Below, one piece after another: positions 8,815 to 16,575 of a stretch of 64,000 bases of DNA (position 1 is the stretch's first letter; every line of letters begins with the position of its first letter). Below the pieces are notes generated by a model. It had not been told where the DNA came from and did not search any database. It was given only the letters and a program-made list of their open reading frames with translations. Source of the stretch: Frankia alni ACN14a (GTDB lineage Bacteria > Actinomycetota > Actinomycetes > Frankiales > Frankiaceae); the NCBI RefSeq assembly GCF_000058485.1, contig NC_008278.1, positions 3,032,962 to 3,096,961 of the forward strand, read 5' to 3'. Made by a program: the position numbers and the translations under genes.

Positions 8815-10602
8815 TCACTTGACGACGCCGAACTGGGCGAAGTCCGCCATGCCGTACGCGGAGGTGAAGTAGATGTTCGTGGTGCGGTCGCTGAACAGGT
8901 TCAGCGCCTTGTCGTAGACCAGCGGAACGTAGGCGGCGGACTTCACGATCGCCCTGTCGGTGTCGGTCCAGGCCTGCTGGGCCTTGGCCTCGTCGGTGGT
9001 GGCGGTGCCCGCGTCGAGGCCGGCGTTGACCGTCGGGTCGTTGAGCTCGGCGTAGTTGCTGTTGCCGGCGGCGAGGATCTTGCGGCCGTCGACGATGGAG
9101 CTCAGCATCGCGTACGGCGTCGGCCAGTCCGGGCCCCAGGCGGCCATCGCCAGGCCGATGCCGTTCTTGTGGACGTTGGCCGGGATGCCGATCGTCGAGG
9201 AGAAGTACTGCGACGGGGCGCTCTTGTTGATCGTCACCTTGATGCCGATCTTCGCCAGCGACGCCTGGACCGCCTCGGCCTGCGCGACCTCCTTGCCGTT
9301 GCTGCGGCTGGCCAGTGTGGTGGAGAAGCCGTTCGGCTGGCCGCAGGCGGTGAGCTCCTGCTTGGCCCTGGCGACGTCGCCCTTGCTGCCGGGGGTCGGG
9401 AACAGGTCGAAGGATGTGTAGTACTTCAGCGGCGGGGTGAGCATCGTCGTGGCGACCGCGCCGCCGCCGACCGGGCCGCCGCGGGCGAGCTGCTGGGCGG
9501 TCTTGTCGAGGGCGTAGGCGACGGCGTTGCGGCAGTGGATGTTGTCGAACGGCTTGACCTTCGTCATCACCGACAGGTAGCGGATGAAGCCGGTGACGTC
9601 GTTGGTGGTCCGGTCCTTGCGTAGCGACGGATCACCCAGAATCTTGTTCTGGGCGCTGATCTGCACGCCGGTCTGGCCGACGTAGAAGTCGGCGCTGTTG
9701 GCCAGCAGGCGGTTGTCGATGTCGTCGAGGTCGAGGCCCATCGTGACCTCGATACGGTCCGGCAGCGCCTTGTTCACCGTGTCCGTCCTCGGGTCCCAGT
9801 GCGGGTTGCGGACGAAGGTGATGATCTTGTTCGGGGTGTACTTCTCGATCTGGTAGGGGCCCGAGGAGACCGGCTTGAACGTGTAGTTCGCGCCGGTGTC
9901 CTTCGCCCTCGGCACCGGGGTGACGCCCGGCAGCGCCATGACGAAGTTCCAGTCCGCGAACGGCTTGTTCAGGTGGAAGGTGATCGTCTTGTCGTCCGGG
10001 GTCTCGACCGACTTCAGGCCCAGCTTGTTCGGGTCGGTGTCCTTGTAGGGGCCCGGGTAGGGGGCCTTGGGGTCGTCGAGGTAGTCGATGAGGTAGGTCG
10101 GGCCGCCGTTGATGACGTCGGTGGCGAAGACCCGCTCGACGGCGTACTTGATGTCCTTCGACGTGATCGGCGTGCCGTCGGAGAACTTCAGCCCGTCCTT
10201 GAGCGTGTACGTCCAGGTCTTCAGGTCCGACGAGCTCGGCACGGCGGTGGCCAGGTCACCGGTGAGCTTGGGCGTGCCCGGCTGTGGGACGTAGGTGACG
10301 AGCTGGCGGGAGATCCACCGCTGCTGGTCCCAGCAGTTCGCGTAGTACGTGCGGGCGGGGTCCCAGTAGTCGCAGTCGGAGTCGTTGAGGGCGCGCAGCG
10401 TCCCGCCGGACTTGTCGGAGGTGTGCAGGACCGCGTCGCTGGCCCCCTCCGACGCACCGCTTCCCGACGACGAGGTCGCGCCGCCGCCGGCCGCACCGCC
10501 GCTGGAGCCGCCGCCCCCGCTGCTGCCGCCGCAGGCCGCCAGCACCAGCCCGGCGGCGGCGGCGAGCGCCCCCATCCGGATGAGATGTGCACGCCGTTTC
10601 AT
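8815..10602 (-). CDS. Peptide ABC transporter substrate-binding lipoprotein (family 5)
   Basis: A 595-residue extracytoplasmic solute-binding protein of family 5 (OppA/DppA). A lipoprotein signal peptide ends in LVLAAC, with Cys24 as lipid anchor, followed by a Gly/Ser-rich tether to about residue 50. The mature part has family features such as YTLKDGLKFSDGTPITSKDI and ALDKTAQQLARGG. It would deliver peptides or similar ligands to the two permeases. The gene sits between the two permease genes. Confidence 0.92.
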   Translation of the reverse strand: MKRRAHLIRMGALAAAAGLVLAACGGSSGGGGSSGGAAGGGATSSSGSGASEGASDAVLHTSDKSGGTLRALNDSDCDYWDPARTYYANCWDQQRWISRQLVTYVPQPGTPKLTGDLATAVPSSSDLKTWTYTLKDGLKFSDGTPITSKDIKYAVERVFATDVINGGPTYLIDYLDDPKAPYPGPYKDTDPNKLGLKSVETPDDKTITFHLNKPFADWNFVMALPGVTPVPRAKDTGANYTFKPVSSGPYQIEKYTPNKIITFVRNPHWDPRTDTVNKALPDRIEVTMGLDLDDIDNRLLANSADFYVGQTGVQISAQNKILGDPSLRKDRTTNDVTGFIRYLSVMTKVKPFDNIHCRNAVAYALDKTAQQLARGGPVGGGAVATTMLTPPLKYYTSFDLFPTPGSKGDVARAKQELTACGQPNGFSTTLASRSNGKEVAQAEAVQASLAKIGIKVTINKSAPSQYFSSTIGIPANVHKNGIGLAMAAWGPDWPTPYAMLSSIVDGRKILAAGNSNYAELNDPTVNAGLDAGTATTDEAKAQQAWTDTDRAIVKSAAYVPLVYDKALNLFSDRTTNIYFTSAYGMADFAQFGVVK

Positions 10603-10726
10603 GTATCTCCCTCACACGTGTGCCGGGCCCGCCGTGTCGCGGGCGGGTCGGCCCGGATGTCCCGCGAGATGACCGGCGCGGGAAGCCGGCGAGCAGCGCC
10701 GCGGCGGCGCCGTGGGTGGGACGCGA

Positions 10727-11728
10727 TCACCGGCCGCCGCGCGGGTCGAAGGCGTCGCGTAGCCCGTCGCCGAGCAGGTTGAACGTGAGCACGGTGGCGA
10801 AGATCGCCAGGCCCGGGGCCAGCATGAAGATCGGCTCGATGCTGTACCAGCCGTGCGAGGCGACGGCCAGGGAGTCACCCCAGGAGGCCGTCGGTGGTCG
10901 CACCCCGACCCCGAGATAGGACAGCGCCGCCTCGTTGAGAATGTTCGTGGGAATGAGCAGCGTCGCGTAGACGAGCACCGGCGCCGCGACGTTCGGGAGC
11001 AGCTCCCGGAACATCACCGTGAACGTCCCCGCACCGAGCGAGCGGGACGCCTCGATGAACTCCCTTTCCCGTAGTGACAGCACCTGCCCGCGGACGATGC
11101 GCCCGATGTACGGCCAGGCGAATATCCCGATGACGAAGACCAGCACCGCGATACGCAGCCCCGAGCCCGACAAGCCGAACGCCTTGTTCGGAATCACCGC
11201 CACGATCGCGATCGCGAACAGCACCGACGGCACCGACAGCAGCAGGTCCATCAGCCGGGCGATGATCGTGTCCCACAGCCCGCCGAGATAGCCGGCGAGC
11301 ATCCCGAGAACGGTGCCGATGATGACCGCCGTCGCGGTCGCCAGCAGCGCCACCAGCAGCGACACCCGCGCGCCGTAGACGGTCCGGCTGAAGATGTCCC
11401 GGCCGTTGACCGGCTCCACCCCGAGCAGATAATGCCAGCTCATCCCGCCGAACCGCCCCCGCGGCGCGGCGGTGTTCGGATCAAGAAGGTCGTAGTGCGG
11501 CTCGTTCGGCGGATGCCCCAGCAGCGCGACGATGACCGGCGCGAATATGGCGATCAGCGCGAGGAGGATCAGGAAGATTCCGCTGGTCACCGCCGGTTTG
11601 TCGCGCCTCAGTCTGATCCATCCGGATCGCCACAGCGAGCGACCCTCCGTCGGAACGACGGCCGGGGCGGCAACGGAATCGACCATCATCTCGCCCGGCG
11701 GAGCCGTCATCGTCCCACCACCACCCAT
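10727..11728 (-). CDS. Peptide ABC transporter permease (OppC/DppC type)
   Basis: A permease of about 333 residues with an N-terminal cytoplasmic tail, a first membrane segment (SGIFLILLALIAIFAPVIVA) and a C-terminal transport domain carrying REFIEASRSLGAG and the family ending SYLGVGVRPPTASWGDSL. It is the first gene of the operon and is separated by 124 bp from the binding-protein gene. An ATG six codons inside (11708-11710) is an alternative start preceded by GGTGGTGGG. Leading with OppC rather than the binding protein is an uncommon order. Confidence 0.9.
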   Translation of the reverse strand: MGGGGTMTAPPGEMMVDSVAAPAVVPTEGRSLWRSGWIRLRRDKPAVTSGIFLILLALIAIFAPVIVALLGHPPNEPHYDLLDPNTAAPRGRFGGMSWHYLLGVEPVNGRDIFSRTVYGARVSLLVALLATATAVIIGTVLGMLAGYLGGLWDTIIARLMDLLLSVPSVLFAIAIVAVIPNKAFGLSGSGLRIAVLVFVIGIFAWPYIGRIVRGQVLSLREREFIEASRSLGAGTFTVMFRELLPNVAAPVLVYATLLIPTNILNEAALSYLGVGVRPPTASWGDSLAVASHGWYSIEPIFMLAPGLAIFATVLTFNLLGDGLRDAFDPRGGR

Positions 11729-12108
11729 CCTGGCCGCGAATTCGTCTGCCCGATGCGGTCGCGGGAACGCTAACCAGCCGCGGTGGTGATGAATAGCCGT
11801 GGACGGTAGTTGACCCGGAAACTTTTCGCATTCGCTACATGGCGCGCGCCGCCGACATCATCGGATTCTCTCCGGACATGCTTCGAAGACACCGATGTAA
11901 CCGCGGCGTGTCGATCACCCGCGCAGCCCCGGTGCCACATCCACCCGTATCGGTCACAAAGGGCAGACCGGACGCCCGTCGTGGCGCGGCGGGTCACCTC
12001 CGTGTGTCCTCCGCGCCCCGCGGTCGAGGGCGACCAGCTCGGGTCGTGGGTGGGAGCATGTCCAGGTCCGGTGATCCACGACACCCACGGCCCGACGGAG
12101 GAGACCTG
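11729..12108. promoter_or_regulatory. Divergent intergenic region
   Basis: This 380 bp separates the transporter operon (leftward) from the SRPBCC gene (rightward). A TTGACC at 11810-11815 followed about 17-18 bp later by CTACAT is a possible rightward promoter. The frame running into the SRPBCC gene is open through most of this stretch but lacks protein-like composition. Confidence 0.3.
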
Positions 12109-12627
12109 ATGGATCTCGGCTGCTTCTTCGAGCAGGACGGCCGACCCGCGGTGCGGTTCGAACGCGTCTACCCACGGCCGCCGCAGCGGGTCTGGCGGGC
12201 GGTGAGCGACCCGGCCGAGCTCGCCTTCTGGTTCCCCTCGCGGGTGACGGTCGAGCCGCAGGCTGGTGGCGTCGTCACCTTCTTCGGTGACCCCCGTCTC
12301 GCGGACATGTCCGGGCGGGTGCTGGCCTTCGAACCGCCGCGCCGGCTGGCGTTCACCTGGGGCGGCGACGAGCTGCACCTGACACTCGAACCGGTCGGCG
12401 AGGCGGCCACCCGGCTCGTGCTCGTCAACGTGCTCGACGACCGATCCGCCGCCGCGCGCAATGCCGCCGGCTGGGCGGTCTGCCTCGGCGAGCTCGACCG
12501 GGCCGTCGCGGACCGGCCCGGCGACGGCCCGCACGGACTCGCCGCGGCGGCGGCCTGGCGGCCGTCCTACGAGGCCCATCTGGCGGCCGGCCTGCCCGGC
12601 GGCGCCCCGGTGCCCGCCGCTCCCTGA
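12109..12627 (+). CDS. SRPBCC / AHSA1-type ligand-binding domain protein
   Basis: A 172-residue START-like protein. It matches the AHSA1-type SRPBCC layout: a first strand leading into YPRPPQRVWRAVSDPAELAFWF, then GGVVTFFGD, a strand pair with LAFEPPRRLAFTWGGDELHL, and a long C-terminal helix (NAAGWAVCLGELDRAV). Such proteins bind hydrophobic ligands or act as polyketide-like cyclases or chaperone regulators; the ligand is unknown. The ATG at 12109 is chosen because GGAGGAG lies just upstream, although the frame is open for 270 bp before it. The Ala/Pro tail is poorly conserved. Confidence 0.8.
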   Translation: MDLGCFFEQDGRPAVRFERVYPRPPQRVWRAVSDPAELAFWFPSRVTVEPQAGGVVTFFGDPRLADMSGRVLAFEPPRRLAFTWGGDELHLTLEPVGEAATRLVLVNVLDDRSAAARNAAGWAVCLGELDRAVADRPGDGPHGLAAAAAWRPSYEAHLAAGLPGGAPVPAAP

Positions 12628-12643
12628 CGGCACCGGCCCGGGT

Positions 12644-12703
12644 CCGCTGGGCGGGCGTCAAGCCCGCTGGGCGGGCGTCGGGCCCGCCGGGCGGGCGTCA
12701 AGC
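12644..12703. repeat. 20-bp tandem repeat, three units
   Basis: Three 20-bp units of CCGCTGGGCGGGCGTCAAGC (12644, 12664, 12684) with few mismatches, in the short convergent gap between the SRPBCC gene and the C2H2-like gene. Confidence 0.8.
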
Positions 12704-12731
12704 CCGGCCGTGCCCGCTGAGGTGGCCGAGG

Positions 12732-13211
12732 TCATCGGGAGATGCGGAGGCGCCGCCTGCGGCGGCTGGGTTCGGCCGTCCGGTTGCGTGCGTCGGCGCG
12801 GCCGGCCTTCTCCGTTCGGGCGCCTGCCCGCGAGCGCGTGCGGATGTCCCCCCGGGTGCGGGCGCGGGCACCTCGGCGGGCCGCGGTTCGTGCGCCGGGG
12901 GCCGGCGCGCGTTCGAGCTGCGGGGTGGGCGCCGGCTCGCCCGGGACGGCGGTGCCGTGGGACTCGCCCAGGGTGGGGGTGCCCGGGGATGCGACCAGGG
13001 TGGGGGTGCCCGGGGTCTCGGCCAGGCCGTCGGGGACGTGGCGGGCCGGGCGGGGGCCGATCGGCAGCGGGTGGTCCGGGCGCAGGCTCGCGACGATCCG
13101 CCAGAAGGCGCGGTAGCCGTGGGTCACGTGGAGGTGGTAGTCGAGGTCGCCGGTGCTGAGGAAGCGTTCGGCGCAGTCGAGGTCGGAGCGCGGGCAGAGG
13201 TAGACGGTCAC
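12732..13211 (-). CDS. Small C2H2-like zinc-finger protein with basic tail
   Basis: A 159-residue protein. The first 40 residues hold a C2H2-like pattern: YLCPRSDLDC, then a helix with LDYHLHVTH, which could bind zinc. The middle is Pro/Gly/Thr-rich with a near repeat (ETPGTPTL / ASPGTPTL), and the C-terminus is strongly basic (Arg-rich). The start is a GTG with GGGAGG five bases upstream. It is divergent from the M20 peptidase gene. A nucleic-acid-binding role is plausible from zinc finger plus basic tail, but this is inference and no family is recognised. Confidence 0.6.
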   Translation of the reverse strand: MTVYLCPRSDLDCAERFLSTGDLDYHLHVTHGYRAFWRIVASLRPDHPLPIGPRPARHVPDGLAETPGTPTLVASPGTPTLGESHGTAVPGEPAPTPQLERAPAPGARTAARRGARARTRGDIRTRSRAGARTEKAGRADARNRTAEPSRRRRRLRISR

Positions 13212-13403
13212 AGGGGCCTCCCACGGGCGTGTCGCGGTCGCCGCCGCGCAACGCGGTCCCGCCGCAGAGCATGCTGCGGGCGATCACCGTGGGGCCAGCT
13301 CGGACGGGGACGCGGCGACGCAATGCTGCTGGTCGGCTACGACAGTGTTTCACGGTACGGTCCGCGTCCGGCGTGCGCATCCCGGGCGGGGCAGACTGGA
13401 GGC

Positions 13404-14762
13404 ATGCCTAGCGCGCCGTCTTCGTCCCCCGACCCGACCGGTGGCATCCGGCTGCCGGTGACCGCACCGGACGCCGAGGGTGAGGTGGTCGAGCTCTGTC
13501 GGGACCTGCTCCGCTTCGAGTCGGTCAACCGGGGCGGTGGCGACGGCCACGAGCGCCCGATCGCCGAGTACGTCGCCACGAAGCTCGCCGAGGTGGGGAT
13601 CGAACCGACCATCCTGGAGTCGGAGCCGGGGCGCACCAGCGTCATCGGCCGGATCGAGGGCGCTGACCCGTCCCGTGCGCCACTGCTCATCCACGGCCAC
13701 CTCGACGTGGTGCCCGCCGACGCCAGCCAGTGGCGGGTCGCGCCGTTCTCCGGTGAGGAGGTCGACGGTTGCCTGTGGGGGCGCGGCGCCGTCGACATGA
13801 AGGACATGGTCGCGATGACCCTCGCGGTCGTGCGCGACCTCGCCCGCTCCGGCCGCAAGCCACCGCGTGACCTCGTCGTGGCCTTCCTCGCCGACGAGGA
13901 GGCCGGCGGCGGGCTCGGCGCCCGCTGGCTCGTCGAGCACCATCCCGAGCTGTTCGCCGACTGCACCGAGGCGATCGGCGAGGTCGGCGGCTTCTCCTAC
14001 ACCGTCTCGGACGATCTGCGGCTCTACCTCATCGAGACGGCCGAGAAGGGCCTGGCCTGGATGAAGCTGACCGCGACCGGCCGGGCCGGGCACGGGTCGA
14101 TGATCAGCGACGACAACGCGGTCACGGCGCTGTGCGAGGCGGTGGCGCGGCTGGGTCGTCACGAGTTCCCGCTCGTGCTCACCCCGACGGTGCGGGTGTT
14201 CCTCAACGAGTTGGGGGACGCCCTCGGCATCGAGTTCGAACTCGACGACCTGCAGGCCACGGTCAGCAAGCTCGGCCCGGTCGCCCGGATGATCGGCGCC
14301 ACGCTGCGCAACACCGTCAACCCCACCCAGCTGCAGGCCGGCGAGAAGGTCAACGTGATCCCCGGCGAGGCGACCGCCTACGTCGACGGGCGCTTCCTGC
14401 CGGGCCAGGAGGAGGAGTTCGTCCGCCAGCTCGACGAGATCCTCGGGCCGGACATCCGGCGCGAGTGGGTCGTCCATCACGACGCCGTGGAAACCGGCTT
14501 CGACGGGGCGCTGGTGGAGGCGATGGGCGCCGCGCTGCGGGCGGAGGACCCGATCGCCCGGGCGGTTCCGTACATGCTCTCCGGCGGCACGGACGCCAAG
14601 TCGTTCTCCCGGCTGGGCATCCGCTGCTTCGGCTTCTCCCCGCTGCTGCTGCCCGCCGACCTGGACTTCTCCGGGATGTTCCACGGCGTGGACGAGCGGG
14701 TCCCGGTCGAGTCCCTGCGCTTCGGCGTCCGGGTCCTCGACCGTTTCCTGCGCGCCTGCTGA
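13404..14762 (+). CDS. M20-family metallopeptidase / amidohydrolase
   Basis: A 452-residue M20/M25/M40-type zinc hydrolase that removes amino acids or acyl groups from small peptides or amides. Metal and catalytic motifs are HGHLDVVP near residue 97, WGRGAVDMKDM near 131, ADEEAGG near 165 and a late FHGVDER His near 426. The dimerisation domain sits in between (TGRAGHGSMI). The ATG at 13404 follows GGAGGC; the frame extends upstream without family similarity. It is convergent with the DUF35 gene. The substrate is not predictable. Confidence 0.88.
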   Translation: MPSAPSSSPDPTGGIRLPVTAPDAEGEVVELCRDLLRFESVNRGGGDGHERPIAEYVATKLAEVGIEPTILESEPGRTSVIGRIEGADPSRAPLLIHGHLDVVPADASQWRVAPFSGEEVDGCLWGRGAVDMKDMVAMTLAVVRDLARSGRKPPRDLVVAFLADEEAGGGLGARWLVEHHPELFADCTEAIGEVGGFSYTVSDDLRLYLIETAEKGLAWMKLTATGRAGHGSMISDDNAVTALCEAVARLGRHEFPLVLTPTVRVFLNELGDALGIEFELDDLQATVSKLGPVARMIGATLRNTVNPTQLQAGEKVNVIPGEATAYVDGRFLPGQEEEFVRQLDEILGPDIRREWVVHHDAVETGFDGALVEAMGAALRAEDPIARAVPYMLSGGTDAKSFSRLGIRCFGFSPLLLPADLDFSGMFHGVDERVPVESLRFGVRVLDRFLRAC

Positions 14763-14819
14763 CCTGCGAGGCGAGCTGGTCGCTGGTCGGTGCGTGGCGA
14801 CGGCGAGCGCCGCCACGCA

Positions 14820-15266
14820 TCAGCCGGCGTCGGGCCCGAAACGGGGAACGGCGTAGGTGTCGGTGATCCGGTCGAAGCGGATCCGGACCCGGTCGCCGAT
14901 CTGGACCGTCTCGGGGTCGACGTCGACGATGTTGGCGATGACGCGGCAGCCGGCCCCCTGGGTCCCGTCCAGCTCGACGACGCCGGACACGTAGGGCACG
15001 ACCTCGGCGAGCCGCGGGGCGAGCGGGTGGCGCACGACGGTGAAGGTGTAGATCGTGCCGGTGCCCGGCAGGTCGGTGTAGGTGAACGCGGCGCCCCGAC
15101 AGGAGAAGCAGAACGGCTCGGCGGGGAAGACGAACGTGCCGCAGGTGTCGCACCGGGCGATGCTCAGGCGGCCGGCCAGGGCCGCGTCCCAGAACGGCTG
15201 GGTGCGCTCGTCGGCCATCGGGTCGGCCAGGCGCGCGGGGAACACGCCCCGTTGGAGCTCGGTCAC
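14820..15266 (-). CDS. Zn-ribbon OB-fold (DUF35) protein, thiolase partner
   Basis: A 148-residue protein with a rubredoxin-like zinc ribbon (CDTCGTFVFPAEPFCFSC, four Cys) followed by an OB-fold ending with GDRVRIRFDRI. DUF35 proteins bind CoA substrates and assist thiolase-superfamily enzymes; in Ltp2/ChsH2 the DUF35 domain is required for retro-aldol side-chain cleavage. The start is a GTG two bases after the TAA of the thiolase-like gene; its ribosome binding site GGAGGT overlaps that stop codon, so the two are tightly coupled and probably form one complex. Confidence 0.85.
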   Translation of the reverse strand: MTELQRGVFPARLADPMADERTQPFWDAALAGRLSIARCDTCGTFVFPAEPFCFSCRGAAFTYTDLPGTGTIYTFTVVRHPLAPRLAEVVPYVSGVVELDGTQGAGCRVIANIVDVDPETVQIGDRVRIRFDRITDTYAVPRFGPDAG

Positions 15267-15268
15267 CG

Positions 15269-16477
15269 TTACCTCCGCAGAAGGGTGCCGCTGACGGGCA
15301 GGCCGGCCGGGCCGCCGGTGACGAGGGCGATCTCGGCGCCCGCCACCTGGTTGACGGCGACGCCGCGCAGTTGCTCCACGGCCTCGCGCACGTGCGTCAT
15401 CCCGATGAGGTAGGCCTCGGACAGGTGGCCGCCGTGGGTGTTCACCGGGATGCTGCCCCCGTCGAACCGGATGGTGCCCTCGGCGACGAACGGGCCGCCC
15501 TCGCCGATCCCGCAGAACCCGTAGTCCTCGAGCTGCATGATGACCAGCGGCGAGAAGTGGTCGTAGAGCAGGGCGACGTCGACGTCCTGGGGTCCCACGC
15601 CGGCCATGTCGTACATCCGCCTGGCCACGGTGCGGTGGCCGCTGGAGGCGAAGTACTCGTCCGGCATCTGGAAGTAGCTGAAGATGGCGCTGCCCCACCG
15701 GCCGGCGCCGCCGTTGGCCGAACCCATGATGTAGACAGGCGGTTGGCGCAGGTCACGGGCGCGCTGCGCCGAGGTGACGACCGCGGCGATCGCGCCGTCG
15801 GACTCCATGGTGTAGTCGAACAGGCAGAGCGGGTCGGAGAGCATCGGGGCGTTGAAGTAGTCGTCGAGGGTCAGCGGCTCCCGGCGTAGCGCCGTGGGCC
15901 GCTTGCGGGCGTTCTCCCGCTGCGAGATCGCCACCTCGGCGAGGTGCTCGCGCTTCGTGCCGTACAGCTTCATGTGCCGCTGGGTGAGCAGGGCGAAGCT
16001 GTGCCCGGGTGACATCAGGCCGCTGCCGGCGGCCAGGACGAACCCCTGCGGGATCCGGCCGGACCCGTACGGGCTCCCGCCTCCGCCCCCGCCGCCCGCG
16101 CCCCCACCGTCGACCTGGGTGCCGCCGAGGCGGCGGGACGCCTGCTGCAGCGTCATCACGGTGACGCACACGTCGGCCTGGCCGGAGACGATCGCCGCGG
16201 CCGCGAGACCCAGCGACCCGGCCATCCCGCCGCCGCCGGAGGTCAGTGTCGCGGCGAACCGAACCTCCGGCACGCCGAGGATCGAGCCGACCGAGGCCGG
16301 GTCGATCGAGCTGGAGTAGATCGTGAAACCGTCCAGGTCGTCGACGGTCAGTCCGGCGTCCGCCAACGCCGCCAGGATGGCCTTGCCGGCCATTTCGGTC
16401 TCGGTCTGCGGCAGCGACTGGCCCCGCTTGTAGTACGGCGTGTAGCCGATACCCGCGATCGCGGTCTGGTCCTTCAT
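15269..16477 (-). CDS. Thiolase-superfamily protein lacking the catalytic Cys (Ltp2-like aldolase candidate)
   Basis: A 402-residue lipid-transfer-protein-type thiolase homologue. Where ordinary thiolases carry the nucleophilic Cys, it reads TSGGGGMAGSLG (residues 79-90) with no Cys. The C-terminal active-site loop is kept (NTHGGHLSEAY). This pattern and the coupled DUF35 gene match the Ltp2 retro-aldolases of steroid side-chain catabolism, so aldol cleavage of a beta-hydroxyacyl-CoA is more likely than thiolysis (inference). A glycine run lies near residues 124-135. The ATG at 16477 is preceded by AGGAGG at longer than usual spacing. A 16-bp hairpin separates it from the CoA-transferase gene upstream. 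Confidence 0.82.
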   Translation of the reverse strand: MKDQTAIAGIGYTPYYKRGQSLPQTETEMAGKAILAALADAGLTVDDLDGFTIYSSSIDPASVGSILGVPEVRFAATLTSGGGGMAGSLGLAAAAIVSGQADVCVTVMTLQQASRRLGGTQVDGGGAGGGGGGGSPYGSGRIPQGFVLAAGSGLMSPGHSFALLTQRHMKLYGTKREHLAEVAISQRENARKRPTALRREPLTLDDYFNAPMLSDPLCLFDYTMESDGAIAAVVTSAQRARDLRQPPVYIMGSANGGAGRWGSAIFSYFQMPDEYFASSGHRTVARRMYDMAGVGPQDVDVALLYDHFSPLVIMQLEDYGFCGIGEGGPFVAEGTIRFDGGSIPVNTHGGHLSEAYLIGMTHVREAVEQLRGVAVNQVAGAEIALVTGGPAGLPVSGTLLRR

Positions 16478-16524
16478 GGTTGCTGCGTCACCCTCCTGCG
16501 CCGTGGGATGGAAGAAGGCATCGG

Positions 16525-16561
16525 CTGCCCGCGGCCGGCCGCGGCGGCCGGCCGCGGGCAG
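16525..16561 (-). terminator. 16-bp perfect hairpin between CoA-transferase and thiolase-like genes
   Basis: Left arm 16525-16540 and right arm 16546-16561 are perfectly complementary (CTGCCCGCGGCCGGCC pairs with its reverse complement) around a 5-nt loop. It could terminate or attenuate transcription from the CoA-transferase, or act as a 3' end stabiliser with a promoter for the aldolase pair downstream. Confidence 0.55.
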
Positions 16562-16575
16562 CACAGGGGCGGACG

